From assembly GCA_046350255.1 (NCBI GenBank), contig JAXMAV010000015.1, forward strand, positions 170,238 to 234,237: a stretch of 64,000 nucleotides of DNA. The letters run 5' to 3'. A program made the translations under genes and the position numbers. Shown piece by piece: positions 60,725 through 64,000 of this stretch. Each line of letters opens with the position of its first letter. Positions within the stretch are counted from its first letter, which is position 1. The stretch is from CALDUY01 sp046350255 (GTDB taxonomy: Bacteria > Planctomycetota > Planctomycetia > Gemmatales > Gemmataceae). The notes below the pieces were generated by a model. That model did not search any database, was not told where the DNA came from, and saw only the letters and a program-made list of their open reading frames with translations.

Positions 60725-61324
60725 TTACCGGATCACGATGCCGCCGCCGAGCATGACGCCGCCGCCGGGACCTCCGGTGATAATCTTCCCACCCGCGATG
60801 ACACCACCACCCGGGCCACCGGTGATGATCTTCCCACCGCCGATGAAGCCGCCACCGGGGCCGTTCGTGATCAGACCGCCGCCCAGCATTGCGCCTCCAC
60901 CGGGGCCACCGGTGATGATCTTCCCACCGCCGATGAAGCCGCCACCCGGGCCGCCGGCGATGATCTTCCCGCCGCCGATGAAGCCGCCACCCGGGCCACC
61001 GGTGACGATCTTCCCGCCACCGATGAAGCCGCCACCCGGGCCACCGGTGACGATCTTCCCGCCACCGATGAAGCCGCTGCTGGGTCCGCCAGCGATGATC
61101 TTTCCGCCGCCAATGAAGCCACCACCCGGGCCGCCGGCGATAATCTTCCCACCGCCGATGAAGCCGCCATTGGGGCCGCCGGTGACGATCTTTCCGCCGC
61201 CGACAAAGCCGCCATTGCCAGCGACGAACCCACCGGAAGCCCGGAAGTGCTGGGCCTGCGCGGTGTGAGTCAGACCAAGCAATCCGACACTGACCAGCGC
61301 TGTCAGAACGAGTGAACGTAACAT
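60725..61324 (-). CDS. Secreted glycine-rich repeat protein (15-residue repeats)
   Basis: The 199-residue product has a signal peptide (MLRSLVLTALVSVGLLGLTHTAQA). From residue 38 to the end it consists of ten full and one partial copies of a 15-residue unit of the form GGFIGGGKI(V/I)(T/A)GGPG, with two variants (GGAMLGGGLITNGPG and GGVIAGGKIITGGPG). The periodic small and beta-branched residues fit a beta-solenoid or glycine-rich fibrous structure. No family is recognised. AGGAAG precedes the ATG. Confidence 0.75.
   Translation of the reverse strand: MLRSLVLTALVSVGLLGLTHTAQAQHFRASGGFVAGNGGFVGGGKIVTGGPNGGFIGGGKIIAGGPGGGFIGGGKIIAGGPSSGFIGGGKIVTGGPGGGFIGGGKIVTGGPGGGFIGGGKIIAGGPGGGFIGGGKIITGGPGGGAMLGGGLITNGPGGGFIGGGKIITGGPGGGVIAGGKIITGGPGGGVMLGGGIVIR
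60728..61213 (-). repeat. 45-bp tandem repeats coding the 15-residue Gly-rich units
   Basis: Eleven 45-base units (the last truncated) encode the glycine-rich repeats. Units are highly similar but not identical at the DNA level. Confidence 0.9.
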
Positions 61325-61464
61325 CTCAAACTTCCTCTCTCATTTATCCCTATTGGATTTACCTGTCTCACTCGCTCTTACTGTCGGCCAAGTCGTCTGT
61401 GATGAGAATGTGATCGAGATCGTTCAAAGTTCCTCTGCTCGCGGAAATGGAGGGGAACAGGCAC

Positions 61465-61500
61465 GAAAAAAGGCGAGCAGGATCTACATCCTGCTCGCCT
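61465..61500 (-). terminator. Rho-independent terminator of the V/P/T-rich protein gene
   Basis: On the minus strand a 13-bp stem (61488-61500 with 61471-61483) and 4-base loop are followed by six T (the A-run at 61466-61471 on the plus strand). It lies 21 bases past the stop codon. Confidence 0.9.
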
Positions 61501-61520
61501 GGTAGTCTGATGAAGTTGTC

Positions 61521-61877
61521 TCAGAACCCGGGGGCGTAGACGCCACCCTTCTTGACCTTGATCTTCACCTTGCGAGCGCCACCGCCCACGAACGTGGGAG
61601 AAGTGGTCGTCACCACCGGGGCGGACTCGAGGTAGGTGGTGGTCACCACCGGAGTGGGATTCACCACGACGGGCGACACGACGACCGGCGACACCACGGG
61701 AGACACATAGGTCGGGACGAACAATCGCGGCCGGGCCGCCACGATGCCTCCGGATACCGCCACCCCACCGGGCCCCACCCGAACAGCGCCACCCGCCACA
61801 AACTGTGCACGGGCCGTGGTTTCCGTGGCCAGCATTGCCCCCGCGACCAGAACCGCTCCCAGAAGAATACGCTTCAT
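61521..61877 (-). CDS. Small secreted Val/Pro/Thr-rich protein, unknown
   Basis: The 118-residue product has a signal peptide (MKRILLGAVLVAGAMLATETTARAQ), a Gly/Val-rich segment, a Pro/Val/Thr-rich region with repeated PVVVxP and PVVTTT, and a basic C-terminus (RKVKIKVKKGG). No family is recognised. It is followed by a strong terminator and preceded by the kbl gene on the same strand. Confidence 0.7.
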   Translation of the reverse strand: MKRILLGAVLVAGAMLATETTARAQFVAGGAVRVGPGGVAVSGGIVAARPRLFVPTYVSPVVSPVVVSPVVVNPTPVVTTTYLESAPVVTTTSPTFVGGGARKVKIKVKKGGVYAPGF

Positions 61878-61992
61878 CGGACTACCCTCGTTGGTTGTTG
61901 ATGTGAGTTTCTATCCACAAGCAGATACGACTTGCGCCGACGATTGTGACGGAAATCCGAGAAAATCGCCAGATCCGGCATCTTCACCCCTC

Positions 61993-63183
<1,191 letters not shown>

Positions 63184-63261
63184 GATGGGTCCGGTCCCCT
63201 GGAGGTCGGAAAATACCGTCGGATTCCTTCATAGTAGGACCCTCCGACCCTGGCGAAACCC

Positions 63262-63290
63262 GTCACAACGAGCGCCGAACAAAGTAGAAT
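63262..63290 (+). promoter_or_regulatory. Possible promoter of the RTX gene at the window end
   Basis: A TAGAAT hexamer (63285-63290) with a GTCACA 17 bases upstream (63262-63267) lies about 80 bases before the RTX start codon. The match to sigma-70 consensus is moderate. Confidence 0.35.
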
Positions 63291-63367
63291 GTATATAGAG
63301 GGAACACTCCAAGACACATCGCAGCAAGCACTTCCAGTCAAACCTCGCCCACATAAAGGAGCTGGCC

Positions 63368-64000
63368 ATGTCTAGCTCAAGGAAAATGCTGCGCGCCGAC
63401 CCGCGGCTGGAGGCCCTGGAAGACCGTACCGCCCCCTCTGTCTCTTCCATTGGCTGGAACCCCAGCACGCGGACACTCACCGCCTGGTGTAACAACAACC
63501 CGTCCAATATCAGCATCGCCACCTACGGCTCCAACTACCGGCTGACCGACTCGACCAACGGCGCCGTGGTGAACTTCTCCGGCAACGCCTCGCGGGTGCA
63601 GGTGGTCGGAGGCGCGGCCAATGACCGTGTCGTCCAGTATGTCCCCAACCTCCGGCTGGAACCTGGGGCGGAGCCGGCAACGACTACCTGGAAGGCTACA
63701 ACGCCTCGGACTACCTCGCAGGCGGGGCCGGTAACGACAGGATGGTCGGCTACGGCGGCAACGACCTCCTGTTGGGGGAATCTGGCAACGACGTGCTGCT
63801 CGGCATGGTGGGCAACGATCAGCTGATCGGCGGCGACCAGAACGACCAGCTCAACGGCGGCGCTGGCACCGACAAGCTATGGGGCGGCAATCAGAACGAT
63901 GTCCTGGTCGCCATCGATGGAGGCACCTCGGACTTCGTCCAGGGTGATGCCGGCAACGACATCGTGTGGGTGGACCGAGTCAGCTACGGCAACGATAGCA
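63368..64000 (+). pseudogene. RTX repeat gene with apparent -1 frameshift, continuing past the window
   Basis: The start ATG opens a frame with LEALEDRTAPS, the LExLExR motif, then a beta-rich N-domain to about 63655. After that the original frame gives a Thr-rich, non-RTX sequence and stops at 63826, while the frame offset by -1 (codons starting at 63661) reads WGGAGNDYLEG, GGAGNDRMVG and further GGxGNDxL nonapeptides without a stop to the window end. Either a one-base deletion or two-base insertion, a sequencing error (a G4 run lies at 63665-63668), or programmed frameshifting is possible. It is the third gene here with this N-terminal motif. Confidence 0.75.

Noticed and set aside
60728..61213. 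Regular 45-bp repeats resembling a CRISPR or satellite
   Set aside because: No unique spacers; all units are in frame within a secreted protein gene.

Overview
The window looks like a chromosomal segment of a high-GC planctomycete, most likely Gemmataceae. Signs in the sequence are: many secreted proteins with planctomycete-typical domains (DUF1501, DUF1080, sulfatase, PQQ-like propeller, Tat-exported TIM-barrel epimerases, Gfo/Idh/MocA); a TIGR02996-type 'repeat companion' domain first described in Gemmata; three RTX proteins with an LExLExR motif near the N-terminus; and an ECF sigma gene translationally coupled to a Ser/Thr kinase gene. The family assignment is inference. No rRNA, tRNA, IS element, phage or CRISPR array was found.

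Layout. 1-5.2 kb: end of a siroheme nitrite/sulfite reductase, a secreted pectate-lyase-like protein, and an RTX protein ending in a C39-like cysteine protease domain. 5.5-9 kb: an alpha/beta hydrolase and phosphoribosyltransferase pair, then a lower-GC gene fusing a solute-binding domain to a trypsin-like protease. 9-17 kb: mixed housekeeping and secreted genes (DUF1801, DUF1080, Lon-N domain, GspF/PilC, UPF0173 hydrolase, Bax-inhibitor-1, RTX protein, DUF1501). 17-25 kb: recJ, a lipoprotein, a Cys-rich secreted protein, a DUF11 protein, a lipoate-ligase-like protein, a YbjQ-like protein and rpsT with a good promoter. 25-34 kb: sulfatase, SUMF1-like protein, a long S10-domain protein, LamG and PQQ-propeller exported proteins, membrane proteins.

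34-39.6 kb: a compact leftward unit (PA14/PKD/TPR protein, CBM-like protein, TetR regulator, epimerase) preceded by a second epimerase. 40-46.5 kb: purC, a second DUF1501 protein, and a leftward run of alpha/beta hydrolase, Gfo/Idh/MocA, YgfZ and a third epimerase. 46.7-50 kb: a membrane protein with KDPVKPPE repeats and a quinone-oxidoreductase-like protein. 50.1-54.7 kb: a rightward three-gene signalling unit (FHA-GAF-HD-GYP, ECF sigma factor, TPR-containing kinase). 54.7-64 kb: a CE15 esterase-ThuA fusion, a small secreted protein, a zinc-ribbon membrane protein, ispG, a 15-residue glycine-repeat protein, a small V/P/T-rich secreted protein, kbl, and an RTX gene with an apparent frameshift that runs off the end.

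The most unusual items are the FHA/HD-GYP-sigma-kinase unit, the solute-binding-protease fusion, the S10-domain paralogue, the RTX-C39 fusion and the frameshifted RTX gene. All function calls come from reading motifs; no database search was run.
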